64,000 bases of DNA from Tetrahymena elliotti 4EA (GCA_000231825.2 JH720298.1:902810-966809); one strand, 5' to 3'; positions 35,630 through 47,979 are shown, counted from the stretch's first letter. Made by a program: numbers and translations. Notes: generated by a model not told the origin, from the sequence alone.

Positions 35630-37267
35630 ATGAATAATTTAATATTTAAGTGCAATAAGCATCCTAGTTATGATGCAAATTTAATCAGGTTCCACAAAGA
35701 TATCTCTTAGGTTCTTTCATGCGCTTGTTGCATAGAAGAATAAGATGATTTAGTAGGTGTTACATCAATAAGTTTTTAAAAGGTGATAGAAGCTACATAA
35801 TAAACTTTCTTCAGTAATTGGCCTCTTTATGAAAAAGAAGCTTCATAGTAGCTTAAGGAGAAAACAAATCACCTATTTTTAAATGCAAATTAAATAAGGT
35901 AATAAAGACTAAATAACATGACAAACTTCTTCAAAGATCTTAGAGATTAAATAGAAAAGAAAATATCAACGATTTAATTCAAATGCTTTCAATTATTATA
36001 AAATGAAGAATAATTAGAAAAAAAGTTTTTGGCAAAATATAATGAAATATCGAAAAAAGCAGATATCTAAAGGATCCTTTGTGATGAATCTAAATCCGTT
36101 TAAAAAAAAAATCAAGAATTAAAGAAAATAGTTGATCATGTGATTGATCACAAGAGAGAAAATACACAAAAAATGTTAGAAATAAGTAATTTAATTGAAT
36201 CAAATAAGTCAATAAACTTAGGAATGTTAGAAAAAGTAAAAAGATAAGTGTTAAGTAATTTAGATTTGTTCTCTGATTATATGGATAACAATTAAAAAGA
36301 AAATTATGATTTATAATAGTAAATAAGTATGTCAACTCTATCTTAAATATTGAGAAATAAATTCAATTAATTTTCTGTTTCATTTACAGATACATTAGAA
36401 TAAGCTTTATCATCTAACTTTTATCTTTTCACTGAAATCTTTTAGCAACCAATATTTTAGAGTGATTTCATTAATATTAACTATGATAATTTATAAGACC
36501 ATCATTTCAAAGACATTCTTAAATTAGCATAAACAATTTCTCTATTGTCCAGTAATGAATAATAATAGATAAGAAGTTAGTATTATAAAAATACAAATAG
36601 TTTAATGAATAATTTTTTAAATAGAATATCATAAAAATCATCAGTTTAAGACTTCCTAATGAGATATCCAATATTTGAAATGATTCCAGAAATCTAAGAA
36701 AAATGTGAATAAAATTTTTAATTATTCAAATCTAACTACAATCAAAGTATCTAATTATTTTAAATCTAAAATTCTAATACGCTGTATTCATCAGCTGACT
36801 ATACCTATATGTAACTACAAGCTTATTGTGATTTCATAATCAACCCAAAACTTAAGTATATTTTTAAGATTCAAATATCTTAAAGTGCTAATAGATAAAA
36901 TTTGAAATTCGGATTTGGACTAGGTAGAGATTCTCTAGCCCATCATAATATCTATGAATAAAAGTTGATGTATTATTCAGATGGGTAATGGGGTATAGAC
37001 TAACTAATCAAAGGATAAAATTTAACTGAACAAGAAGTCTCTAGAAGTATTAATTATTACACAGTAAAATTGTGTCAAGAGGAAAATAAACTTGAAGTTT
37101 CTGATACAATAACAAATCATAACATTATTTCAATAAATTAACAAACAATATAACTTTTAAATTACAAAGATCTTAGATTCTTTGTAAATTTGAGTTCTGA
37201 TTACAAAAAAGGAGATTGGATTAGTGTCTAATCAATTGAAATTGTCAAATAATTTATTCAAAATTGA
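35630..37267 (+). CDS. B-box-like zinc-binding coiled-coil protein, 545 aa
   Basis: Single exon from ATG 35630 to TGA 37265-37267. Residues 8-34 form a treble-clef-like pattern, C8-x2-H11 (KCNKHPSY) and C31-x2-C34 (SCACCIEE), as in the short B-box-like fingers common in ciliate proteins. The middle, about residues 70-230, is rich in Lys, Glu and Gln with heptad-like spacing (for example NQELKKIVDHVIDHKREN) and is probably coiled coil. The C-terminal 130 residues look globular: FGFGLGRDSLAHHNIYEQ, YYSDGQWGIDQLIKGQ, and YKKGDWISVQSIEI near the end. The overall plan resembles TRIM-like proteins without a RING, but I cannot assign the C-terminal domain. The function is unknown; such proteins often act as oligomeric adaptors. 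Confidence 0.82.
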
Positions 37268-37360
37268 ATGGAATTTTTTATCTGTAAAAAAAATTATTTG
37301 TTTGTTTGTTTTGTGCATTTTGTAAATTTCTTAAAAATTATTTTCTTCATATACTATAGA

Positions 37361-37565
37361 TACTTATAAATTAACACCTTATCTAGCTTCACTTTTTAAA
37401 TATGCAATATGGAATTTTAATTCAAAAAACCATAAATTCTCTAATAACTACTAGAAGGATATAAGAAATAAAGAAGATCAAATTATGAGCGTATAAAAAA
37501 TTTCTATAAATCCCAATACAAATAAATATTTGATTCATTTTTTAGTAAATTATAAAAGCTAAGTT
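37361..37565 (+). pseudogene. Short coding-like remnant
   Basis: After a TATAG acceptor a TGA-free frame encodes DTYKLTPYLASLFKYAIWNF and then NNYQKDIRNKEDQIMSVQK. It has coding-like composition, but no start, partner exon or stop can be assigned. It may be an exon of a decayed gene or a 3' exon missed in the preceding gene. Confidence 0.25.
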
Positions 37566-37631
37566 AAGTAAACAATATTTTTTTTATTTTAATTATTATT
37601 TTAATTTTATTTGATAAACAATGGATCTTTA

Positions 37632-39152
37632 TCAAATACTCCATCATAGAAAGTCATAATTTAATTTTACATAGCAACATTTTGATAGGGAATTTCTTCA
37701 TCCATTGAATCATTTTGTATTAATTGAAAGGTTATTTCATTTTCGCTTCTCAAATCCAATTCAGCTTCTATTTATTCACTCATCATGTTTATTGAAATCT
37801 CAAAATCTTAATTATTATTCTCATCAAGCATGTCCTAAGTTGAATTTGATAAAGCTTAAATAGCCAGTTCTACTTTATCCTCTTTTACCTCATAAGACAA
37901 CTTTTATTAATTCTATTCAAGATGAGTCTTTAAGCGATTTATTTATTAAATGGTCATCAGACCCATCTAAAGAAGGATTAATGTGGCAAACTTTAAAGGA
38001 ATTTTTAATTATTTTAGCATCAATTCTTTCAACACTTTTGATAACCCATTCTTGTATTAGTTGTTTAGAAGGAGGTAAAATGTAACCATTTGGTGATATA
38101 TTTTGTTTTGAATTCCCATAATTGAAAATCATTGATTGCTCAAAATCCTATCTTAGATAATCTTTAAATGGCTTATTGATAGATATACCCAATGGTTAAA
38201 CTAAACTAGTACATCCAGGAGGAATGAATTAAATAGGAAAGAAATTTCAAGTCTTTAAATTTCTTTTTAATAGAATCAATTTTGTGAACAGGGTATTAGT
38301 CCTAAATGAAGAAAAACTGTTGAATTAAATTTCTTAAGGTTAAATATTATTTTCTCTAAGTAATTTAAAAGTATAATTTCTGTAACCCATCCATTTGAAT
38401 TTTATTATACAACATTTTAGTTGAGTTGATACTTTCAATTTCCCTTAAAAACTTAGTTTTGTAAATGGTTAAGATTGGTAATTTAAATTCATTGGAATTG
38501 GAGAGAATGCATAATCCAACAGTAATCCTCTATTTACCTTGAGAAACTGAGTTTATAGTTATTTATATTTTTCCTTTTTGATCAAAAATCTTTCCTGAAG
38601 ATAAATCATAGTATACACAGTTTCATCGAAGTTGATGAAAATGATTTATTTTTTATTGTTAATTCCTTCTTTTATTATATATCTATACTCTCTTTTATTT
38701 TAGTGCCATGTTTTAATTAATTCAAGAAAATCATCTTTAATTTACTACAATACATGAGTTGTGTATCTTCTTGATATTCCATCTCTATTTAAACCTTTAG
38801 AACCACCCTGCCGAGGCGGAAAATTATTACTAATAAATTGGTTGAATTAAATTTTTTGCCTTTTATTGGATTTATTTCATAGAAACTAGCACTTCCATTT
38901 AAAAATATCTAGGTCTAAACTTTTTCTTATTACTCTTCTTTGCTTCTTCTTCTGACTATAATGCTTTTTCTCCATGTGATAAATATTTAGTTTTCCATCT
39001 CTGTAAATTAATTTCTTTTAAGTTATATTTCTTGCAAATAGTCATATTATTTCCAACTCTCATAGCTTCTTAAGCAAATATTTTCTTTTGTTTAAAGTCT
39101 AACTTCTTTTTTGGTTCAATTTAAAGGAATTTATTTTCTTAGACATTGCCTA
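37632..39152 (-). pseudogene. pogo/Tigger-type (CENP-B-like HTH + DDE) transposase pseudogene
   Basis: Minus strand. The N-terminal part reads KFVQ-less basic sequence and a helix-turn-helix block ending SASAGWFQRFKQRWNIKKI, the hallmark of CENP-B/pogo DNA-binding domains. A frame change leads to DDE-fold sequence: FINFDET (first catalytic Asp), then, after another shift, ITVGLCILSNSNEFKLPI and MDGLQKLYF. The third acidic position lies in IPPGCTSLVQPLGISINKPF, where family members have PLD; here Asp is replaced by Gly. The C-terminal part (IQEWVIKSVERIDAKIIKNS, then LDGSDDH) matches the end of Tigger-like proteins and stops at TGA 37917-37919. An acidic tail follows in another frame (EEIPYQNVA). 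At least three frameshifts and the lost catalytic Asp show that it is dead. No terminal inverted repeats were recognised. Confidence 0.82.
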
Positions 39153-39225
39153 AATTATTTACAGTTAATTCAACTTCACTTTATTTATTAATTAAATTAC
39201 TTTGATTTTAAGGATTTAGTTATTC

Positions 39226-39830
39226 AATTTAGGATTATAACAATGTTTATAGAAAAAAAAATCTATTTATCAATTAATTATTAAATTTATTCTATTTTAT
39301 ATTAGATTATAATGTTATTTAAGTACTTTATTTTTGTTTTGATTTTGAGATATTTACAAATTAGCAGATTCTCTTCAGTTCCAAGTAGTAATTTTAGCAA
39401 GATTGTCTTTACCAGTAACTGAGATTAAGCTTAGTTTGAAAATTTCTTCTACAAATTTTTAATTTAAAGGCTTGTATATTTTGATAATATTTTCTTCTAA
39501 TTGAAGTAGTTGGTCACATTCACTAGACCAGGAATTTATTTGAGATTAAGCATAGAGTTTAAAAGAATATCAAATTCAACTTCTATATCCTAAGGTAGAC
39601 TCACAAATCTTTAGCCTATTACACTTAGCTTATTTTATTAAATAAAATCTTAGAAGCCTATAAGATGAAGAAGAACTCTGTTAAAAGATAAAATTATAGC
39701 TTCAAAGTTATTTTTAGCAGTTTAGTAATGATTTCTTTAGTCTTTTAATACATTGATAATTTATATTTTTATTTCGCTTTTTTATTAGATATTTAAGTTA
39801 ATTTCTTTTTTATAATTTTTATTTTACAAA
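39226..39830 (-). pseudogene. Degenerate reading frame upstream of the transposase
   Basis: A minus-strand frame is open for about 200 codons and contains NNFEAIILSFNRVLLHLIGF and SVIGQRFVSLPQDIEVEFD. Beyond the latter, the neighbouring frame reads more naturally (INSWSSECDQLLQLEENIIK, KFVEEIFKLSLISVTGKDNL, AKITTWN) and ends with TGA at 39375-39377. This suggests one frameshift near 39550. Family unknown. It abuts the transposase pseudogene and may be part of the same decayed locus or a host gene fragment. Confidence 0.4.
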
Positions 39831-41286
39831 TTCAAAAGACATTATTAAGCCAAATTACAAAATAAATCCTACCCTCTTATAACTTACTTTATTATAACAA
39901 ATTTTAATATACTTTAAAATAGTTAATCAGAAAATAATACTCAAGATCATTCAAAAATTCAAAAAAAAATTACAATCAAAAGCCTGAAAAATTACATATT
40001 AAATATATCCTAAATATCAGTAATATTTATTATTTTGTAAATTCAAAAAATACATACTTTCACTTTTATATCCTTAAAATCAGATAAGTTACATAAGAGT
40101 ATATTTTTTAGCAAAATTTTTGAAATAAAAGTTAATATTATGAAAAAATGATGTTTTCATTATGATTTTAAATTCGACCAAGTTCTATTACTTCATCATT
40201 GTTTTAAATTATTATATGTTTGTACCATTAATAAATATTTAAAAGCTTCAAGTAATTATAGACATATAGAAACAAATCTCATAAAGTTGTACATAACTAT
40301 GTTAATTTTGATATTTAAAAGGTATTCTTTTATATAGCACTTCTCATTTTAAAATATGTATAAACTAAATACTATCTAAGCATAATATCTCTTTTTTCAG
40401 TAATTATTTCAAATTAATTTTAATTAAAATTGTTTATTTTGATTATTTTTGTAGAGAATCAGTTAAAACTGAAATAAAATTATTAAATGGATAATATTTA
40501 TTGGGCATTAATAGTATCAAATCTAATTTTATTTCAAAGATGTAATAACATAATAAAAAATACCTTTTCATGAAAATCTTAAAATCAATCCTTCTAAATT
40601 TGTCTAACATCAAATTATCATCGAATGAAAATACACTTGATTTTTTTAATTTGTGGTTAAAGAAAAAACATAAATACCCTTATTTATATAATATTCATCC
40701 AAGTTTTGTTAAATTAAATTAATAAATTGTTAATTTTGATAATTTACCTTACCCTATTCGATTTTATTAAATTTAATTAATTTTCTCTGTTAAGATAATT
40801 CAATCAGCTTCATGGAGTAGTAAATTTATGTCTCCCCAAATATTTCAAACATTTACATAAATACTTTAAACTTTGTTCTAAAATATAATATCTTTTATTT
40901 TATTGATAAAAAGGATTTTTTAATTTACAAAAATGATACAAAATTATAAAAAATATTTAAAATGTGAAAGCAATTGTGGAAAAGATTTTGAGGTGAGAAA
41001 GTAATTTGATTTTAGAAACATTCAAAAAGAGAAATAAAGAGTTTTGATAATTTTCTTATGAAATTTTAAATTAAATGTATAATGCATAATTGATAGACAA
41101 AGATAAATCCTTAAAGATAGTTATAAATCTATTAATAGAAAGCTAAGATATTTAAATATCTATCCGATAATGTTGATTGTTTAAGAAGTGAGATAAGAAT
41201 CAAGATTTTTATGATCAAATTATCATAAAATTAAATCTAATAATCTATTTAAAAATATTAGAAATATAAAAAACTAAAATAAAAAA
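39831..41286. other. Intergenic stretch with one small ORF (40933-41061)
   Basis: AT-rich. The only item of note is a 42-codon frame, ATG 40933 to TGA 41059-41061, containing LKCESNCGKDFEVRKQFDF. The C-x3-C spacing and position suggest a lost exon or a chance frame. It could be an upstream exon of the AAA gene, but no phased splice was found. Confidence 0.35.
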
Positions 41287-42376
41287 ATGGAGCAAACAAT
41301 ATCAACAAATTTAGCTGAGTTTCCTTTTTCTAAAATTGGTGGACATAAGAAAGTTATTGAATAACTAAGATACATGATTGAGCTTCCTTTTAAATTCTCA
41401 GAAATAAAAACTTAAAAAGTAGGATTGCTTATGTATGGACAACCAGGCTGTGGTAAGACTTTAATTGCAAGAGAGCTAAGCAAAGCTTTAGGGGGCTGCT
41501 TTTTCATAATAATTTAAGGACCAGAGCTGATGAGTTAGTAATAGAATAATTATTTATTTAACATTTAATTAATTTAATTTATTAAGATATGTAGGCCAAT
41601 CTGAAGAGAAACTAAGATATGCATTTTAAGAATGCTTAGATTAATCTTTTGAAAGAGATCTACCTAGCATCTTATTCATTGATGAGGCTGATGCTGTACT
41701 ATCTAAGAGAAGCACTTCTGATACTAAGTATGAAGTTAGATTTATAGATTAATTTCTTACTTTGATGGATGGTATCTATGATAGAGGAAATACAATTGTA
41801 ATTTGTGCCACTAATAGACCTGAAGTTATAGATTCAGCTGCTAAAAGAATAGGAAGATTTGATAAAGAGATCTAAACAAATCCTCCAGATTCTAATGATA
41901 GAGTGGAAATATTTAAGATATTTATAAATGAATACACTGAGTCTGTTTAAATATCTTAAGATATTAATGAAGAATTTATAATTAGTTTTTGTGAAAATTT
42001 AGAAAACTTTAATGGTTCAGATATCAGCGGGATCTTTAAAGAAGCTTATGAAATTTGTAAAAGAAGAGCATTCAAAATCAATAAATCAGGTTAATTTAAA
42101 AAAGTTTGTGATTTGTGCAGAAGGATTTTCTCTTGTCATTCGTACCTTTTTATAAAAGATTATGATTCTTATTTACTTGTAATAAAATTTATTTTATTTT
42201 TTGTACTAACTTAAACTCTAGACATAAATTCAATCTTTTAATTAATCTTAAATTCTTTAATTAATTTTATAGATTCATTTATATTTTAAAAAATTATAAA
42301 GAGTTTTTTTCTTTTTATACAATTTAAAACAATCTTTATTTTATCATGTCTTCAACAGTCACCATTTATTTTATGA
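41287..42376 (+). CDS. Single-domain AAA ATPase, CDC48/p97-like
   Basis: Two exons, 41287-41537 and 41587 onward, separated by a 49-nt intron. The product carries one AAA module: [18 protein letters not shown], Walker A GQPGCGKT, the pore-loop region [17 protein letters not shown], Walker [16 protein letters not shown], sensor-1 [12 protein letters not shown] and the arginine finger in [12 protein letters not shown]. The helical subdomain follows ([20 protein letters not shown]). The sequence is closest to a CDC48/p97 D1 or D2 domain, yet there is no N-domain or second ATPase domain. The frame stays open to TGA 42374-42376, but the sequence after about 42100 loses coding character. The true 3' end, perhaps after another intron, is therefore unresolved. 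It may be a divergent or truncated p97 paralogue; all ATPase motifs needed for activity are present. Confidence 0.8.
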
Positions 42377-42710
42377 CTATTCAATTTAATCCCAAATTTA
42401 TTAGGATTTATAGGATATGAGTGCCAATAAATTTATTTTATTGCCTCACTAAAGTATTATTTATAAATAACATTCAAGAACAATCAAAATAAATAAATAA
42501 GTAAATAAATATACAAGCAAATAATCAAATCCTAACCCAATTCCACAAATTTTAATTTTTTTAAAGATTTTTGGGTTTTTTGAAGTTTTAAATAAAGATT
42601 ATCTTGATATTTTAGTAAGCAATTAATAAATATTTTTAAAAAGTTTTTGAAAATAATTAACAAAAAAGGGATTAGTTATTAGTATTTTAAGGAAGTAGAA
42701 TTAGTAGATA

Positions 42711-43853
42711 ATGTCTTTATAATTTAGAGAGATACATGTATTCTATACTTAAAAAGAGGTTGTTGTGTTTAATAAAAAAATAGGTGATGTGAAAAATGAT
42801 ATTGAGAATCAATTAAATGCTTAACCTAAAGATTTGAAGCTACTAATAATATTGTCATAGATTTATCATTTATATTATAACAATTATAAGCTAGCATTGC
42901 AATTTATTAAACAAGTACTTTAGATGGATCCTTTAAATGTTGATGCTAGGTTAGATTTAGTAGATATTATGAAGTACCATTCAGTAGGAAATAAGCAGGA
43001 TTAGTTAAAAATACTTGAAGAGTGTATAGAATTGGACTAACATTATTGGCGCATATATTTTATTCAATTGAAAATTTATGATTCATTGAAATTGAGTAAT
43101 TTATTTCTACTATCTAAAGCTGTTGAATTTTTAGAAATGTTTCCTAATAACTTATGGCTTAAGACATATTATTTACAAATTTATTCTGATATGAGGAAGC
43201 CTAAAAAAAATGTAGAGACAGCCTATTTAAAAGAATCAAAATATTTAGATTTTGAAATGCTTAGAAGATTAGCTTATATGACTAAAAATTAAGAAGAAAT
43301 GGATTTTTCAATATTATGTGAAGAGTATTCAATAAGGCTTAATCCAAATTCATTTTATTCACTAAACAACTTAGCTTACTCTGTGGTAAAGCAAAGAAAG
43401 GATTTAAAATCAGGCATAGAATATTATAAAAGGGCATTAGAATAAAACCCTAAATACACAACCACTTTAAAAAATTTAGCAATTACATGTGATGAAATGA
43501 AAGACTATGATAACAGCAAATACTATGTTAAAATCCTGCTTAAATAAAGTAAATTAGAATTTGCATATAAAATGATAATTAATTACTGCTTTAAAGATGA
43601 AGAATTTAAAACTGGTATCTATTATGCTAAAAAAAGTAACATACTCTTTCCTAATTAGTTTGATTTGTTAATCTCCTATCTAGATTTATCAGTCAGATCT
43701 TCAGGCTATTAAATTCATGATTACGAAGATTTTGAAATAGTTTCATTTAAAGCAATATAAACATCTTTTGAAGATATTTCTGATTAGGATTTACATTTCA
43801 TTCACACAAATCTACTTTATATTTATTCTTAAAATAATCAAAATTTTTTTTGA
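42711..43853 (+). CDS. TPR-repeat protein, 380 aa (paralogue 1)
   Basis: Single exon from ATG 42711 to TGA 43851-43853. The protein is all-helical in appearance, with tetratricopeptide-like units of about 34 residues: YNNYKLALQFIKQVLQMDPL near residue 65, then LKSGIEYYKRALEQNPKYTT near residue 240, followed by TLKNLAITCDEMKDYDNSKY. It shares the order of motifs with the next gene (LDARLDL-type, NLWLKTYYLQIY versus NPWITVYYWQIA, and KYLDFEMLRRLAYM versus KYLDFEMLRRIAYY), so the two are tandem duplicates. TPR solenoids bind peptides or other proteins; no catalytic domain is attached. A function cannot be assigned. Confidence 0.85.
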
Positions 43854-44394
43854 TCACTTAAACATTTTCAACAAAACGAAACTAACCATTATATTAAGTC
43901 TAAATGAAAGCATTCATTTTGTCAAAGTATATTTATTGTTCTCTAAATGAATTTCATTATTCTATTCATTAAATCTTATCAGCTTTGATTTGATTGCTTA
44001 TAAAGTAATTAATCATTCTAATCTTAAATAATTAATATTGCTTATAAATAATTTAGACACTTTGATTTTTTAATTCAAGTTTTATGCAACTAGTTAAATT
44101 CATCTAATAATTTCTAAAATTCTATTTCAACTTATTTCTTAATCTACTTTAAATAATGTAATTTACTTATTATTTAAATTTATATTGAATAACGAATTGA
44201 AAATCAAAAAGAATTTCATTTTGAAATTTAGAAACATTAATTATGTTATGAAAAGTCACTCAATATTAATTGTTAATATTTATTATCTGATAATATTTTA
44301 GGTACACTTTTTATCATTCTATTTCTAATTATTATCTTATTTTTGTTGAGGAAACTTTACTTTAATTCTTTTTGTTGAAATAATTTTACACGAA
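43854..44394. other. Intergenic spacer between TPR paralogues
   Basis: AT-rich. Nothing coding was recognised; the inverted-repeat element begins directly after it. Confidence 0.4.
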
Positions 44395-44533
44395 ATATAT
44401 AGAAAAAAGGGGGATCTGGCCCAAATTAATAATAACAACAAGGATATTTTCCAAAAAATAAAACAATGGTTTTATTCTTGTATTTTAGACTTGTATTATT
44501 AATTTGGGCCAGATCCCCCTTTTTTCTATATAT
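44395..44533. mobile_element. 139-bp element with perfect 40-bp inverted repeats
   Basis: 44395-44434 and 44494-44533 are exact reverse complements over 40 nt. They include the GC-rich core GGGGGATCTGGCCC, strikingly unlike the surrounding AT-rich DNA, and surround a 59-nt spacer. The outer ends read TATATAG on each strand, so a TA or TATA target duplication is possible. Transcribed, it would fold into a very stable hairpin. The perfect arms mean it is recent or maintained. Size and form suggest a MITE or a retained IES-like element; a structured RNA or terminator role for the TPR gene upstream is less likely but not excluded. Confidence 0.75.
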
Positions 44534-44668
44534 CATGAATATTTAATAAATTGAAATAGTTGATTGAAAATAAAAGAAAAGAATTAAATATTTCTGTAAA
44601 ATTTTTAGAAATTTGATAATTACCAAAAAATTTTTTTTGAAGAAATTGGTTTTTTTTTTTTTGGTGAA

Positions 44669-45868
44669 ATGAGTGTGAAAATTAAAATTCAGGATCAGCA
44701 AGTGATTGTTTTTTATGCTGAGAAATAAGTAATATATTATAATGAGAGTATTGAAGTAGTTAAAAAGAGAATTGAATCAGAATTGAAAGAAAATGAAAAT
44801 GATATTAGGCTTATGTCAATTTATTCTTAAATTCTACATTAATACGAAAACGATTATTAAACGGCGCTGAAGTATCTTAAGAAAATTCTTTAGTTAAAAA
44901 AGAGTGATATTGATGCTAGGCTAGAACTGGCAATTATTATGATGCAATATTTGCTGGGAAATGTGTAAGAATGCTAAGACATTTTAAATGAGTGTTTAAG
45001 AATAGATAATGATTATTGGAGAACATATATGATTTAGATCAAATATTATGATTTTCTTTTAAAAGGTAATTCTTTCATGATGAAAGAAATTAAATATCTT
45101 CTAAATAAATTTCCAAACAATCCTTGGATTACTGTTTATTATTGGCAGATAGCAGGTGATGAGAATGAGCTAAAAATAGGTGAGTAAGATATTAATTTTA
45201 TTGAGAATTGTAAGTATTTAGATTTTGAAATGCTTAGAAGAATTGCCTATTATTTGCAAAGAGTAGATGAAAATGAATTAGCTGAGTAAATACAAATATA
45301 ATCACTCAAGCTTAACCCAAAAAGTTTTGTAAATTTAAATAACTATGCTTAGCTTTTAAGAGATTCTTATAACAGATATGAAGAATGCATTTAATATTGT
45401 GAAAAATCGCTTGAATAAAACCCTCGCTATTCAGTAGCTTGGCTCAATTTATCTTTTGCCTATCAATAGTAATAAAATTATGAAAAAAGTATTGTCAATA
45501 TCAAAAAAGTTCTAGAGTTACAAAAAAATATGCCTATCTTTTATGAAGGTTTAATACAAAATTATTGCAATCTTGAATAGTCGGATATGGTATTCTACTA
45601 CTGCCAAAAGGCAGATAAAAAGTTCCCAAATGATTAAAGTATTAACATGATTTATACATAAGAACTAGTTTAAAATTTAATTGAGTTCGAATTTTATGAA
45701 AATTAAAATGATAAAGATTTAGAATTGTCTCAGATCATTTAATATAAAAATCTTAATATGATCTATAAAGATGAAACCTATATTAATGACTATAATTAGA
45801 TGTCTAATAGCTTCAATCATCTATTTGACCTATTCGACGATTTATATGATTTTATAGAAATGGTGTGA
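44669..45868 (+). CDS. TPR-repeat protein, 399 aa (paralogue 2)
   Basis: Single exon from ATG 44669, preceded by a T-run and GGTGAA, to TGA 45866-45868. TPR-like units include NDYQTALKYLKKILQLKKSD near residue 65, CIQYCEKSLEQNPRYSVAWL near residue 245 and NLSFAYQQQQNYEKSIVNIK after it. The C-terminus is Asn/Asp-rich and amphipathic (HLFDLFDDLYDFIEMV). The whole protein is colinear with the gene at 42711, indicating tandem duplication followed by strong divergence. A copy of its 3' end lies 300 nt downstream. Expected role: protein-protein interaction scaffold; partner unknown. Confidence 0.85.
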
Positions 45869-46097
45869 TTCTATCTATATCTGATACGGCTATCATCATC
45901 CAACATAATTAATTTCATTTGTATATTTTTTGTTAGCATTCTTAAAATTTTTCACCCATATATTTCTAATACTTCTAAATATGAAATAACCTCAAGTAAA
46001 ACTATTTAAAAATCGATGATTAATAAGTTTTTCAAAGACATATTTCATCTGAAAATTTTAAATATTCTATTATTATTAATCTTATTAATATCTACTA

Positions 46098-46365
46098 TTA
46101 GATGTCAATAGCTTCAATGATCTACTTGACCTTTAGGCGAAATATATGATTTTATAGAAATGGTGTGATTCTAAACATATCTGCTGCTGTCAACATACAG
46201 CATAACTAATTTCATTTATAAAACAATTTTTATTTACATCCTTAAAAATTTACAATCTAAACATAGCTCTTCTTATTAGAATTGTATCTTATATTTCTAA
46301 TATATCTCACTACCAAATATCTTAAATTAAAACTATTTAAAAATCAATGAATTGTTAGTTAGTCA
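46098..46365 (+). pseudogene. Duplicated 3' fragment of the TPR gene
   Basis: This stretch repeats 45796-46030: the last ~25 codons of the TPR gene, its stop codon context (TTTTATAGAAATGGTGTGAT is identical in both) and about 160 nt of 3' flank. One base is missing within the copied coding part (GATGTCAATAG versus GATGTCTAATAG), and no upstream TPR sequence precedes it. It is a non-functional tandem fragment. Confidence 0.75.
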
Positions 46366-47979
46366 TAGATAAAGGTGATATTTTATTTCATCTTAAAATG
46401 TTATAAATTCAATTATCATCAAAAATAATAAATTTTCTCTACAATCATTTTTTCTAAATTTTAAACTAAAATCATAATAATGACTGATGATAATTTTTTG
46501 TTTATTAATTTTATTCGATATTCTTCTATCATATCTACATATCAAATAGAGCTCAAAATAAAAATTAAATTCATTGAATGATTTATGTGCTATGCAGTTT
46601 TATTTAGGTCTTTTTTTAGTCTTCCTAATCTTTTTAATACATTAAAAAATATTTTTTTTACTCTTATTCCTTTAAATTGAACTATTTTTTTTATTAGGTT
46701 TACTATATTTAGGAATATTAGGAGATAAGATTCCATATTTTCTATTGGAATTAAATAATTTTAATTTATATAGTTTATTAAGAAGATTAAACATATAAGT
46801 TACTATTTGTTAAAATATTTCATAAATATTTCTATTCTAAATATAAAATAGCTTCAATCAAATAAATTTTTATAATATGTTATCACCAAATAAATTTAAA
46901 TATCTTATTTAAACCCTTAGAAATATTCACAAAAAGATTTCTTTTTATTTAAGGGATAAGCATCAATTTGTTTTTGAAACTTATTGCTGACAATACTTTT
47001 TAAAAAAAAATCTTTTCATGGATAGGAATTAGAAGTAATTTAATAGTATTTGACAAGGATCAGTTCATTTAAAAAAATTTTAACAATTTAATAGTTTTTC
47101 AAAAAATCTAATCTGGTATTCTTCTTCATTAAAGAATTCTCTTGAAAATGAGATGCTGAAGCAAATTTTAGTTTTTGAATCTCTCTTATCCTTAAGAGTT
47201 AGATTTCTTGAGAAAATTATCTTAAAAAATAATAAATTTATTTTAAAAATATCTTAAGGGTTAATTATTAGGATATAGAATTTTATTAATCTAATTTATT
47301 TTAAGGTGAAGAACATATTTCTTACAAGACTTATTTGTTCTAATAATGAAATTCATCTAAATTACTTATGAGATAAAATAATTAAGTACACAAAATTCAT
47401 TAGTTAGCTTTTCAGGATACAATTTACCTTCTTTTGAAACCGAGTTTTATAAAAGAATTTTTTAATATTATATACTCTTTCTCTTTAATATTGTTTACAA
47501 AAATAAAAAAATTCTTTTACAGGAGTAAGAATTCAGTTTTTACAACAATTTAGTTACTTTTCAATAAAATCATTACTTGATATAATTATTAATTAATGTA
47601 ATCAAAATATCTATTTATCAATTATAGAGCTCATTTAGCTTCAAAAATACCTGATCTTTTCCTAATAATTATTTGTATTTTTGGAGAGTTTTTAGAGATA
47701 ATTTTTAATGGCTCAATTACTAAATTTTCATAATTACCTAGAATTAATTAAAACCTGTTTTTTCAAAATCTGAAATAAAATAGAAAGAATAAATCAAATT
47801 AATTTCTGTATTTGAGTGAGCAGCAGTTCTTTTAGTAATTTTTTATCTTTGTGATTAATAAAAATAATAAAAAGTTATTGACTTGACTTTGCTTTTAAAT
47901 GTTTTTTGTTTAATATTCTGATTTTTTTTAAATTTAAGAATTATGCTTGTCTCAAATTTAAATTAATTAAGCTAAAAAT
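46366..47979. other. AT-rich intergenic stretch
   Basis: No gene or repeat was recognised in 1.6 kb. Confidence 0.4.

Noticed and set aside
43768..43950. Standard-code plus-strand ORF of 60 codons
   Set aside because: It overlaps the end of the TPR gene in another frame and continues into non-coding AT-rich sequence.
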